A stretch of 64,000 nucleotides of DNA from assembly GCA_902794535.1 (NCBI GenBank), contig CADBHQ010000020.1, positions 1-64,000 of the forward strand, in the 5' to 3' direction. This document shows positions 1 to 7,814 of this stretch, piece after piece (the first letter of the stretch is position 1; the number at the start of each line of letters is the position of its first letter). The notes under the pieces were generated by a model. That model did not search any database. It was given only the letters and a program-made list of their open reading frames with translations, and had not been told where the DNA came from. Source of the DNA: Fibrobacter succinogenes. Lineage in GTDB: Bacteria; Fibrobacterota; Fibrobacteria; Fibrobacterales; Fibrobacteraceae. The position numbers were made by a program, and so were the translations under genes.

Positions 1-15
1 CCAGTGCCAGACCGT

Positions 16-34
16 CAACGCGTGTGACGCGTTG
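16..34. other. perfect hairpin of unknown role
   Basis: CAACGCGT and ACGCGTTG form a perfect 8-bp stem with a GTG loop. It lies between the left edge of the window and a terminator, so it may belong to the end of a gene that started outside the window or to its 3' untranslated region. No T-tract follows it, so it is not itself a terminator. A looser ACGCG/CGCGT dyad lies in the leader of the second GH9 gene near 25893. Confidence 0.3.
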
Positions 35-68
35 CTAGTATCCTAGGGCTATGCCCGTATATGAAGAA

Positions 69-99
69 CCGCCGGCTACGCCGGCGGGTCACTTTTTTT
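69..99 (+). terminator. Rho-independent terminator
   Basis: An 8-bp perfect GC stem (CCGCCGGC / GCCGGCGG, loop TAC) is followed within six bases by a run of T. It ends a transcript entering from the left and insulates the regulator cassette that begins at 242. Confidence 0.8.
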
Positions 100-102
100 G
101 TG

Positions 103-140
103 TTCTAGGGCATGTTCCTAGAATATGAAATCATATTCTA
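103..140. promoter_or_regulatory. palindromic operator candidate, cassette 1
   Basis: Two overlapping dyads are visible. TTCTAGG and CCTAGAA flank a 7-base spacer at 103-123, and TAGAATATGA and TCATATTCTA flank AA at 119-140. Related dyads lie at the same relative position in front of the other two lipoprotein units (3844-3871 and 6662-6691). A further TGTTCTAT half-site lies near 205, about the -35 region. I infer binding by the TIGR02147 protein or another repressor; nothing in the sequence proves which. Confidence 0.5.
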
Positions 141-228
141 AAAATATTTAATTTTTGTGAATTTAATAGAATTTGGTAAAATTTGGCTAAAAACGCTAAT
201 TTTATGTTCTATTTAGACCAAATGAATC

Positions 229-241
229 TATATTTGTACCC
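229..241 (+). promoter_or_regulatory. -10 box, probable leaderless promoter
   Basis: TATATT at 229-234 is followed by TTGTACCC and then the ATG at 242. With a usual 6-8 base spacing the transcript would start at or next to the ATG, and no ribosome binding site fits between. The same arrangement, TATATTTGTA then ATG, recurs before the paralogous gene at 3974. Confidence 0.6.
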
Positions 242-1099
242 ATGAAGGAAATCGTTGAATACACTGACTATCGTAAGTTCATTCAGGACTACTACGATGA
301 GCGCAAACGCTGCTCCGCTTTTTCGTGGCACGCTTTCGCTCAGAAGGCGGGTTTTTCTTCGGATGTCTACTTGAAGTACGTCTGCGAAGGGAAAAAGAAT
401 CTGAGTGTCGGGTCGGCGGGCTCGGTGGCAAATGCCATGGGGCTTGTCGGTTTTGAATACGAATATTTTGTTTTGATGGTTTCGTACGCGCATGCAAAGA
501 GCAGCGAAGCTAAAAAGGCTGCGTTTGAGGAACGCTGCGCTTTGGCCCATGCCCACAAGGTTCGCGTGCTGGGGGACGAAGAATTCAAGTATTTCAAGTC
601 CTGGAAAAATTCCGTAATCCGCGAATTGGCGCCGCACATGCCTGGTGCAAAACCGCTTGAGATTGCTCATGCCTGCAAACAAAAGATTTCGGCTGCAGAA
701 GTTTCTGAAACGCTCGATTTTTTGGTGAAGGCGAACCTTTTGAAAAAGGATAAGAACGGAAATTACCGACAGACGGACAAGACGATTAAAATGGCGCCGG
801 TGGAGGCTGTGCCGTTGGCCGCTCGCGATTTGCAGCGCCAGATGGGTGAATTTGCCATCAAGGCAATTGACTTGCCGATTTCAGAACGCGTCATGTCGGG
901 TTATACGCTTGGACTAACGCGTCGTGCGTACGAACGCATCAAGAAAGAGACTGAAGATTATTACCGTCGCGTGGTGGCGATTGCGACGGAGGAAGACGAA
1001 ACGGAACAGGTCTACCGCCTGAACGTGCAGTTGTTCCCGTTGAGTGAACATTTGAAAACCGAAAAGGAAACAGTTTTAAAAAAGGGGCAGAGAAAATGA
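242..1099 (+). CDS. TIGR02147 / DUF4423 family regulator-like protein
   Basis: The 285-residue product matches the Fibrobacter-enriched TIGR02147 family in length and pattern. The N-terminus has the family's YRKFIQDYYDERKR stretch, a helix-turn-helix-like segment around residues 25-60 (FAQKAGFSSDVYLKYVCEGK), and a second winged-helix-like stretch near 145-180 (ISAAEVSETLDFLVKANLLKK). It is about 80% identical by eye to the product at 3974-4837. The ATG directly follows a -10 box, so it is probably translated from a leaderless mRNA. Its stop overlaps the ATG of the lipoprotein gene at 1096 (ATGA), which suggests translational coupling. DNA binding and control of its own operon are inferred; the molecular role of the family is not established. 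Confidence 0.9.
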   Translation: MKEIVEYTDYRKFIQDYYDERKRCSAFSWHAFAQKAGFSSDVYLKYVCEGKKNLSVGSAGSVANAMGLVGFEYEYFVLMVSYAHAKSSEAKKAAFEERCALAHAHKVRVLGDEEFKYFKSWKNSVIRELAPHMPGAKPLEIAHACKQKISAAEVSETLDFLVKANLLKKDKNGNYRQTDKTIKMAPVEAVPLAARDLQRQMGEFAIKAIDLPISERVMSGYTLGLTRRAYERIKKETEDYYRRVVAIATEEDETEQVYRLNVQLFPLSEHLKTEKETVLKKGQRK

Positions 1100-3777
1100 G
1101 AAAATTAATGAACAAGGAATGGATTATGAGGAGAAAACAAATTATAGGGTGTCTCGCGCTGGGGACCGTGTTCTGGGCCTGTTCCGGTGGCGATTCCGAT
1201 AGTATGGATCTCGGTGGCGGCGCTTCGGGCGATGCTGGCGTTACCGCTGTCGTAGACTGGGAAGTAGCTGGCGTTTCGCAGAAGGGCCCGTTCGTGACGG
1301 GTTCTGCAGTGACCGTGCAGGAACTAGACGGCGTTACGCTCAAGCAGACGGGCAAGAGCTTCAAGGGCTCTATCAAGAGCGATAAGGGCGACTTTGCCAT
1401 CAAGGATATTAATTTGGGATCGCAGTATGCAATCCTTGAAGCATCAGGCTACTACCGCGACGAAATTTCTGGCAAGAAGTCTTCGGGCATGGTGACGCTC
1501 CGAGCGCTAACCGACCTTTCTAACCGCAAGACGGTAAACATCAACTTGCTCACGCATCTGGAATACGAACGCGTGATGTACTTGGTCAACAAGAAGAAAA
1601 TGTCGATTGCTGATGCGAAGGCTCAGGCCGAAGAAGAAGTGCTTGCCTCGTTTGCGATCGAAGGTGACTTTGGCGAATCCGAAGACTTGAACATCTTTGA
1701 ATCGGGTGACGGAAATGCGGCGCTCCTTGCGGTAAGCGTGTTGATGCAAGGCGATGCTGATGTGGCCGGCCTTACCGAACGCATTGGCGAGTTCAGCATT
1801 TCGCTTGCTGAAGGCGGCAGCTGGGACGATGCCGACACCAAGACCGCGATTGCGGACTGGGCTTGCGATGTAGACTTAAAGGGCTCGCTTTCGACGGTGC
1901 GCAAGAATGTGGAAGATTGGAAATACGCCGATACCGTGCCTGCGTTCGAAAAGTACGTCACGAACTTCTGGTGGAATAATTATGGCCTCGGCGTCTGTAA
2001 TGACAAACGTGAAAACGAAACCAAGCGCAACATAAACAAACTCAGCAATCTGTACAACGAATACTTCGTGTGCGAAAAGGGCCGCTGGCATATTCCGGGT
2101 GTGGAACCCGGATCGAGCGGCAGCGCGAACCAGGATTCGTCGGGAATATCTTTTGGGACCATGAAGGATGCTCGTGATGGACAGGAATATAAGACGGTCC
2201 GTATCGGCAATCAGGTCTGGATGGCGGAAAACCTCAACTATGCCGCTGAAGGTAGCCGTTGCTATGACGATGATAAGAAGAATTGTGAAAAGTATGGACG
2301 TTTGTATAACTGGGATGTTGCTTTGGATACGACCAGCGAAGGATGTGGCAAAAATTTCAATGAGTGTACTCTGCAGAAAGATTTCTATCCCCGTCAAGGC
2401 GTGTGCCCCGATGGATGGCATTTGCCGGATCTTGGAGAATGGGATGACCTTATAGAATATACTGATGATGATATTGACGGAGAAACTTTTGGATTCAGTT
2501 TGCAATCGTATTATTGGGACGATGATTGGGAAAGACAGTATGGTACGGACAAGTTTGGATTCGGTGCCATGCCTGCAGGCATGTTTGATGGCGAAAAATA
2601 TGTAGGGTTGGATTCCGCGGCTATTTTTTGGACGTCGTCAAAAATAGTAGACGTTATTATGAATGGTGCCATCATTACCTTGAACTATGTGATGTTGGAG
2701 AAAAAATCTTCTGGGATTACTAGGTCTCGAGGAGGTGATGTTGAATGGGGTCTCTCCGTCCGCTGCGTCAAGGGAACGGGTAAGAAGAGGGGAAACTCTG
2801 AAGGATCCTCTTCCAGCGTCGCCTCGTCGAGTTCTTCTGAAGTGCAGTCTTCTAGTTCCTACGTGAATCCGTTCAGTTCCTCTTTCCAGCCGATTACGTA
2901 CGATTCCATTCCGAGATTGCCGGAAGAGATGTCTTTCCTGGAACAGTTCTTTGACGAATACAGGGGATACATGGAATTCGAGGGAAGCAACCAGAAGGAC
3001 TGGTTTGTGACAAAGCAAAGTGCCGGTGCTTACTATGCGGACACGCGGGATTCCCTGCTTGCAGTCTTGGCGGATACCCTTGTTTTAAGAGGGTTTGCGT
3101 ATAAGGGCAAAGTGGCGTGTGATTCTGTAAATACTGTAGACACGGTCTATGAGGATTCGGCATATACCTACGAGAAGAAGTCGAATGGCCTGGTATACAG
3201 GGTGTCCATTACAAAATGGTGGGAGAGCAATATGTATGTGGGTACTCTTTGGTACGATTTAAAAATCGTTATCCTTGAAGACGGTGCTGAGGAAATTTCG
3301 AGCGTAGACCGTAGCTCGCTCCGGTTTGAAACGGAATTGCCCGAAGAGGTCCGCTTCCTTGACGGATATGGAAGCAATGTGCAACATGGGGCTTGGAACG
3401 ATGATTCCCTGACATCGGTTTGGACCATAGGGCATGATATATCGTCGATGAGTAAAGATGTCGCCACCTGCGATTCCATGGGAAGGCCGGCACTGGAAGC
3501 GCTTGCGGATTCTATTGGGCAGGTCTTTGCGGATAACGGCTTTGCCCTTGTGGGGATGGATACCGTGCCCGTGTATCGTGATTACCGTGGTATCTGGGGC
3601 GCCAAAACGGCAGATAACATGTACTATCGGACTATTTATGAGAAAGAAACGGAGAAGGCCAAGTACAGCGTGATCACTTACGGGTATGCAAGCTTTAGGG
3701 GAGATGCTTTTAATGGGTGGTATATCTACGTGCTCGAATTCGAGGTCCACATCTACAATAAGACCAAACCCGAATAA
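1096..3777 (+). CDS. mosaic surface lipoprotein with FISUMP domain
   Basis: An 893-residue lipoprotein. The lipobox VFWAC puts the modified cysteine at residue 29. An internal ATG at 1126, with AAGGAA six bases upstream, would give a more typical signal peptide (MRRKQIIG) and may be the true start. Domains in order: a QKGPF-type domain (about 55-290) shared with the proteins at 4827 and 8702; a FISUMP/TIGR02145 domain (about 355-560, with DGQEYKTVRIG, WMAENLNY and CPDGWHLP); a Ser-rich linker (about 573-600); and two tandem copies of a C-terminal module starting LPEEMSFLE (about 608) and LPEEVRFLD (about 748), also seen in the next two lipoprotein units. Ligand unknown. It is co-transcribed with the regulator at 242. 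Confidence 0.85.
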   Translation: MRKLMNKEWIMRRKQIIGCLALGTVFWACSGGDSDSMDLGGGASGDAGVTAVVDWEVAGVSQKGPFVTGSAVTVQELDGVTLKQTGKSFKGSIKSDKGDFAIKDINLGSQYAILEASGYYRDEISGKKSSGMVTLRALTDLSNRKTVNINLLTHLEYERVMYLVNKKKMSIADAKAQAEEEVLASFAIEGDFGESEDLNIFESGDGNAALLAVSVLMQGDADVAGLTERIGEFSISLAEGGSWDDADTKTAIADWACDVDLKGSLSTVRKNVEDWKYADTVPAFEKYVTNFWWNNYGLGVCNDKRENETKRNINKLSNLYNEYFVCEKGRWHIPGVEPGSSGSANQDSSGISFGTMKDARDGQEYKTVRIGNQVWMAENLNYAAEGSRCYDDDKKNCEKYGRLYNWDVALDTTSEGCGKNFNECTLQKDFYPRQGVCPDGWHLPDLGEWDDLIEYTDDDIDGETFGFSLQSYYWDDDWERQYGTDKFGFGAMPAGMFDGEKYVGLDSAAIFWTSSKIVDVIMNGAIITLNYVMLEKKSSGITRSRGGDVEWGLSVRCVKGTGKKRGNSEGSSSSVASSSSSEVQSSSSYVNPFSSSFQPITYDSIPRLPEEMSFLEQFFDEYRGYMEFEGSNQKDWFVTKQSAGAYYADTRDSLLAVLADTLVLRGFAYKGKVACDSVNTVDTVYEDSAYTYEKKSNGLVYRVSITKWWESNMYVGTLWYDLKIVILEDGAEEISSVDRSSLRFETELPEEVRFLDGYGSNVQHGAWNDDSLTSVWTIGHDISSMSKDVATCDSMGRPALEALADSIGQVFADNGFALVGMDTVPVYRDYRGIWGAKTADNMYYRTIYEKETEKAKYSVITYGYASFRGDAFNGWYIYVLEFEVHIYNKTKPE

Positions 3778-3782
3778 ATTAT

Positions 3783-3810
3783 CGCTAGGAGGAGAACGCT
3801 AGGAGGAGAG
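3783..3810 (+). repeat. 14-bp tandem duplication carrying AGGAGG
   Basis: CGCTAGGAGGAGAA at 3783-3796 is followed directly by CGCTAGGAGGAGAG at 3797-3810. Each copy holds a perfect Shine-Dalgarno-like AGGAGG, yet no start codon follows before the terminator. It sits just after the stop codon of the lipoprotein gene. Confidence 0.7.
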
Positions 3811-3818
3811 AGAAGGGG

Positions 3819-3845
3819 CCCGCCAGTAATGGCGGGTTCTTTTTG
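3819..3845 (+). terminator. Rho-independent terminator
   Basis: CCCGCCA and TGGCGGG pair around a GTAA loop and are followed by TTCTTTTTG. It ends the first regulator-lipoprotein unit. Confidence 0.85.
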
Positions 3846-3871
3846 TATTCCTGGAATACAGATTGTATTCC
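3844..3871. promoter_or_regulatory. palindromic operator candidate, cassette 2
   Basis: TGTATTCC-T-GGAATACA (3844-3860) is a perfect 17-base palindrome, followed by a third half-site TGTATTCC at 3864-3871. A degenerate half-site TGTATCCC lies at 3935-3942, just upstream of the -10 box at 3961. This is the best-preserved copy of the element in front of all three lipoprotein units. Confidence 0.6.
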
Positions 3872-3960
3872 CAAAAATGCTGAAATTTTAAAAAATTCGA
3901 AGAAATAGTAAAATTTTTGTGAAAATAGCATATTTGTATCCCAAAATAATGAAATTAGTC

Positions 3961-3973
3961 TATATTTGTACTC
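3961..3973 (+). promoter_or_regulatory. -10 box, probable leaderless promoter
   Basis: TATATT at 3961-3966 is followed by TGTACTC and the ATG at 3974. The stretch from the AT-rich block (TAAAATTT) to the start codon resembles the one before 242, so the two promoters look duplicated along with the genes. Confidence 0.6.
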
Positions 3974-4837
3974 ATGAAGGAGATAGTAGAATACACAGAT
4001 TACCGCAAGTTCATCCAGGACTACTACGATGAACGTAAGCGTACTTCTGCGTTTACCTGGCGAGATTTTGCGCGCGACGCAGGGTTTTCGTCGGCGGTTT
4101 ATCTGAAGTATGTCTGCGAGGGGAAGAAAAACCTGAGCGTAGGGGCTGCAGGTTCCGTAGCGAGTGCTATGGGGTTGGTCGGGTTTGAACACACGTACTT
4201 TGTGCTGATGGTTTCATACGCACATGCGAAGGGCGATGCGGCAAAACGAGCCGCGTTCGAAGAACGCTGTGCGCTTGCGAATGCTCACAAGGTACGTGTG
4301 CTGGGGGATGAAGAGTTCAAGTATTTTAAATCATGGAAAAATGTGGTGCTGCGTGAATTGGCACCGCATATGCCGGGCGCAAAGCCGCTTGAAATGGCTA
4401 AAGCCTGCAAGCAACCGATTACCGCAGCTGAGGTCTCCCAGACGCTCGACTTCTTGGTGCGCGCCAAGCTCCTGAAAAAAGACAAAGACGGAAATTATCA
4501 CCAGACGGATAAGGCGATTTCGATGGGCTCTGTCGATGCCGTGCCGGTGGCTGCTCGCGATTTGCAACGCCAGATGGCCGAATTCGCCGTCAAGGCGCTG
4601 AGCTTGCCGCTTTCGGAACGCGACATGTCGGGCCTTACCATGGGAATTACGCGCCGCGCCTACGAACGCATTAGAAAAGAACTTGCTGATTGCCGTCGCC
4701 GCATTATGGCCATTGTCACTGAAGACGACGATACGGAACAAGTGTACCGTTTGAACTTGCAACTGTTCCCGATGAGTGAATGTTTAAAGAAAGACGACAA
4801 GGGTACGCCCGAAAAGGAAGGAGATCATGAAGAATAA
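3974..4837 (+). CDS. TIGR02147 / DUF4423 family regulator-like protein (paralog)
   Basis: A 287-residue paralog of the product of 242-1099, aligning without large gaps from MKEIVEYTDYRKFIQDYY to the end. The helix-turn-helix-like region (FARDAGFSSAVYLKYVCEGK) and the second putative winged helix (ITAAEVSQTLDFLVRAKLLKK) are both conserved. The last 11 bases overlap the start of the lipoprotein gene at 4827, so the two are expected to be translated together. Promoter and upstream dyads are like those of cassette 1, consistent with duplication of the whole cassette. A regulatory role is inferred from the helix-turn-helix-like segments and the gene order. Confidence 0.9.
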   Translation: MKEIVEYTDYRKFIQDYYDERKRTSAFTWRDFARDAGFSSAVYLKYVCEGKKNLSVGAAGSVASAMGLVGFEHTYFVLMVSYAHAKGDAAKRAAFEERCALANAHKVRVLGDEEFKYFKSWKNVVLRELAPHMPGAKPLEMAKACKQPITAAEVSQTLDFLVRAKLLKKDKDGNYHQTDKAISMGSVDAVPVAARDLQRQMAEFAVKALSLPLSERDMSGLTMGITRRAYERIRKELADCRRRIMAIVTEDDDTEQVYRLNLQLFPMSECLKKDDKGTPEKEGDHEE

Positions 4838-6581
4838 CTTGCGTAGAACGACCAAGAAAGGCTTGGCCGTTGTTTCTGCAATTATGGGTATGTCGGTGTT
4901 GTTTGCCGCATGCTCTACTACTGAAGACGAAAAAGGCGTCGCAGGCGGCGTTTCGGAAGATGCCGGCTTTGTAGCCGATGTGGCGGGCGTTGCCCAGAAG
5001 GGCCCGTTCGTGAAGGGTTCTGCGGTAACGGTTCGCGGTGTTGATTGTAAGACGCTGGAATTCACGGATCAGATTTTTGAAGGAACTATCAAGAGTGACA
5101 AGGGCGACTTTGCTCTCGATAGCGTTGCACTCGATGCGTCTTGCGCGGTCATCGAAGTCACGGGTAAGTACCTGAACGAAGTCACGGGCAAAAAGACGAA
5201 GGATGAATTGACTCTCCGTGCGCTGACCAACCTCAAGGATCGCGAAAACGTGAATGTCAACGTGCTCACCAGTTTGGAATACGAACGCGTGATGTTCCTT
5301 GTGAAGGAAAAGAGTAAGGCCCTGGCTAAGGCTAAAACGCTGGCCGAAAAGGAAGTCCTTGCCGCCTTCGATATCAAGGGCGAATTTGACGAATTCGAAA
5401 ACTTGAATGTATTTGAATCGGGTGACGGTAATGCCGCGCTCTTGGCTGTAAGCGTGATGATGCAGGGTGACGCCGATGCGGCCGCACTTGCCAAGCGCCT
5501 CGATAAGTTCGACGATTCCTTTGCCGAAACCGGCAAGTGGAAAGACTCTGAAACGAAAAAGGCTATTGCAGAATGGGTAACCGAAGCTTCGGCAAACGGT
5601 GAACTTGAAACAATCCGCAAGAATATCGAAGGCCTGGATTACGTTGACGAAATTCCCGCATTCGAAAAGTACATTCCTGTTGTAGAACCCGCTGACTCCA
5701 TCGAAGAAAGCTCATCGTCTACTGAGCAGGATTCGCTTGAAGAAGCAGTCTCCTCTTCTTCTGTCGAGCAGGACTCGGTTGAAAAAGTGGATTCCTCTTC
5801 TTCGAACAAAGATTCGCGCGATAGCACGGCGGCCTCTAGCAGCAGCGAAGTAAAGGCTGATTCGACTTCTTCGAGTTCCTCTGTACGCGATTCCCTGCTT
5901 TCTAGTTCCTCTTCTATCCGTGATTCGCTGTTGCAGGATAGCCTGCGTTCCTCGAGTTCTATAGTGCCGAAGGATTCAATTGCTCGCGACACCTCTGTTC
6001 GCGATACTTCCGTTCGTGATACGAGTTCCGTAAAGCCGGATACTTCGACTACGGCGAAAGATTCCTCTGTTACCCCAAAAGATACCTCGGGATGTCCTAA
6101 CACGGAATTCCCCCATGAACTGAGTAACTTGCTTGGAAATGGCTATGAAATTGCAAGTGCGCGTTGCCCTGGTGACTCCGTAGTCGTGACTTGGAGAACG
6201 CGTCATGATGTTTACGAAACGGAATTCTCTGTTCCGAGGACATATACTTTTGCGGCGGAGTTTGAACAATACTCGACGGATAGCTTGGATCATTTCAGGT
6301 CGGAGTGGCTAGGTAGAGGCTCTGGATTCGAATTTGGTAAAGAACACGATGAAAGTATAGTGGATTTAGGAAACGAATTGTATGACTACCCGTACGATGA
6401 AGAAGATTTGAGCGAGATTGGCGAAACGACGCCTGTGTATTCTTACCGCATGGATTTGAAGAACGCTTCGTATCTTGTCTACGTATTCTCCGTGCCGCAA
6501 TTGTTGGTGCGTCCAAGTGGATCGCGGACAATCCGTTATGGGTTTGTTGTAGAGCTGTCGGCTGTTTATGTGACAAAGTAA
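4827..6581 (+). CDS. mosaic lipoprotein with Ser/Asp-rich linker
   Basis: A 584-residue lipoprotein with lipobox LFAAC (Cys29). Residues about 50-290 are the QKGPF-type domain shared with the proteins at 1096 and 8702; the stretch VNVLTSLEYERVMFLV and the DGNAALLAVSVMMQGDADAA segment are nearly identical between copies. Residues about 295-430 form a low-complexity Ser/Asp linker with repeated RDSLLSSSSS and VRDTS units. Residues about 435-584 are a module (FPHELSNLLG to IRYGFVVELSAVYV) homologous to the C-terminus of the 6832 product. AAGGAGATC precedes the ATG inside the upstream gene. It is probably anchored to the outer membrane with the C-terminal module displayed; ligand unknown. Confidence 0.85.
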   Translation: MKNNLRRTTKKGLAVVSAIMGMSVLFAACSTTEDEKGVAGGVSEDAGFVADVAGVAQKGPFVKGSAVTVRGVDCKTLEFTDQIFEGTIKSDKGDFALDSVALDASCAVIEVTGKYLNEVTGKKTKDELTLRALTNLKDRENVNVNVLTSLEYERVMFLVKEKSKALAKAKTLAEKEVLAAFDIKGEFDEFENLNVFESGDGNAALLAVSVMMQGDADAAALAKRLDKFDDSFAETGKWKDSETKKAIAEWVTEASANGELETIRKNIEGLDYVDEIPAFEKYIPVVEPADSIEESSSSTEQDSLEEAVSSSSVEQDSVEKVDSSSSNKDSRDSTAASSSSEVKADSTSSSSSVRDSLLSSSSSIRDSLLQDSLRSSSSIVPKDSIARDTSVRDTSVRDTSSVKPDTSTTAKDSSVTPKDTSGCPNTEFPHELSNLLGNGYEIASARCPGDSVVVTWRTRHDVYETEFSVPRTYTFAAEFEQYSTDSLDHFRSEWLGRGSGFEFGKEHDESIVDLGNELYDYPYDEEDLSEIGETTPVYSYRMDLKNASYLVYVFSVPQLLVRPSGSRTIRYGFVVELSAVYVTK

Positions 6582-6608
6582 AGGACTTCTACCCTAACAA
6601 AAAAGCAG

Positions 6609-6646
6609 AAAGGTCTCGCAATTTTGCGAGGCCTTTTCTTTTTTTA
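6609..6646 (+). terminator. Rho-independent terminator
   Basis: AAAGGTCTCGCAA and TTGCGAGGCCTTT form a 13-bp stem with one G-T pair and a TT loop, followed by TTCTTTTTTT. It ends the second regulator-lipoprotein unit. Confidence 0.85.
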
Positions 6647-6661
6647 CGGCGTGATTTTCGC

Positions 6662-6691
6662 TGTGTTCTAGGAATACACAGCTTGTATTCC
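6662..6691. promoter_or_regulatory. palindromic operator candidate, unit 3
   Basis: An imperfect dyad, TGTGTTC-TAG-GAATACACA (6662-6680), is followed by a clean half-site TGTATTCC at 6684-6691. The half-site is identical to those in front of cassette 2, and the spacing between dyad and extra half-site is also similar. This unit has no TIGR02147 gene of its own. Confidence 0.5.
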
Positions 6692-6754
6692 AATTTGCTT
6701 AATTTTTAGCAAAATCTTTAAAAAGCGTAAAATTTAAAGAAAAAAGCTAATTTT

Positions 6755-6793
6755 GTATTCCAAATCTGTTGAATAAGGCTATATTTATAGATG
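6755..6793 (+). promoter_or_regulatory. promoter of the three-lipoprotein operon with relic start codon
   Basis: TGTATTCC near 6755 lies in the -35 region and TATATT at about 6780-6785 is the -10 box. Where the regulator gene begins in the other two units, this one has ATG directly followed by TGA (6791-6796). The upstream region is therefore kept but the regulator frame is absent. The first plausible coding start is the ATG at 6832, 40 bases further on with its own ribosome binding site. Confidence 0.5.
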
Positions 6794-6831
6794 TGAGGGA
6801 TGCAAAAAACACTCCAACAAAGAAGGAAAAA

Positions 6832-7812
6832 ATGAAAGACAAACTTGGAAAAATCTTTAGCGCAGGCCTGTTCATGATGTCGACGGCCTATATCAGCGTC
6901 GCGATGATGGCAACGGGCTGTTCTAGCGACAACAGCAGCGTAATGGGGGGCGATACGGAAGAATATTCCGAAGTCGTGGAATCCGGCAGTGACGAGAAAA
7001 TCGACGTGTCTTCCAGTTCCGAAAAGTCCGGCTCGGAAAAATCTGGCTCTAAAAAGAGCGAAAAGGTCGAGTCATCGAGTTCTGAAAAGAAGGTTTCTTC
7101 GAGTTCGGAAGAGGTCTCGAAAACCGAGGAATCTTCAAGCTCCGAAAAGGTGGAACCTACGAGTTCCGAACCGGCCGAATCTTCCAACTCTGAAGTCTTT
7201 GAGTCTTCGAGCTCTGAAAACAACGGATTCCCTGATACGACAAGGGTGGAATCTTCCAGTTCCGAAACGAACACAGAAAAAAGGTTTGCCGATTGCTCTG
7301 AAAAGCCTTTCCCTGAAGAGTTCGAATACCTGGAAGGCCGTGGAGAAAATGATAAGCACAAATTTGTGAAATGCAGTAACGATAGTTCTATTGTCCGTTG
7401 GACAATTCATCATACATCGCAAACGGATATCGCTCCGGCTTCTGAAGCCTACGCTCTTTCGCGTGAAGAATATGATTGGGGCGCCGATAGCTTGGAAATG
7501 TTTAAACGCGATTATCTTGATAAGAGGACTTTTAATTCAGAGTACGTTTATGAAGACGTGATGGATGAAGATTATCAAAATGTCAATTGTGATGCGTCGG
7601 AATTGGAAGGGGCGAAAAAAAGGACGTATACATTTAGATCGGAAACAGATGATGTTTATTATATAATAATCGCTTATCCGTTAACAGAAGTTCTTGTGGA
7701 CGAAAATGGAAACCGCACTATCCGTTACGGGTTCACGATGGAATTGGAAGTCTACTACTGGGCTGAGGATCGTGAAAAACGTTTGAATAAAGACTCCAAT
7801 AAGGAAGGTTGA
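6832..7812 (+). CDS. lipoprotein with Ser/Glu-rich linker
   Basis: A 326-residue lipoprotein; the lipobox MATGC puts the lipidated residue at Cys30. The ATG at 6832 is preferred because AAGGAAAAA lies just before it and because an upstream in-frame TTG at 6769 lies inside the promoter. Residues about 55-155 are a linker built on SSSSEK/SSSEE repeats. Residues about 160-315 are the same C-terminal module as in the 4827 product (FPEEFEYLEGRG to RTIRYGFTMELEVYY). It lacks the QKGPF domain. First gene of a three-lipoprotein operon; the next ATG is two bases after its stop. Confidence 0.8.
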   Translation: MKDKLGKIFSAGLFMMSTAYISVAMMATGCSSDNSSVMGGDTEEYSEVVESGSDEKIDVSSSSEKSGSEKSGSKKSEKVESSSSEKKVSSSSEEVSKTEESSSSEKVEPTSSEPAESSNSEVFESSSSENNGFPDTTRVESSSSETNTEKRFADCSEKPFPEEFEYLEGRGENDKHKFVKCSNDSSIVRWTIHHTSQTDIAPASEAYALSREEYDWGADSLEMFKRDYLDKRTFNSEYVYEDVMDEDYQNVNCDASELEGAKKRTYTFRSETDDVYYIIIAYPLTEVLVDENGNRTIRYGFTMELEVYYWAEDREKRLNKDSNKEG

Positions 7813-7814
7813 AA

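Noticed and set aside
6769-6831. Longer N-terminus of the first lipoprotein from a TTG at 6769
   Set aside because: The TTG lies inside the promoter region next to the -10 box, and the ATG at 6832 has a ribosome binding site and a proper lipoprotein signal peptide.
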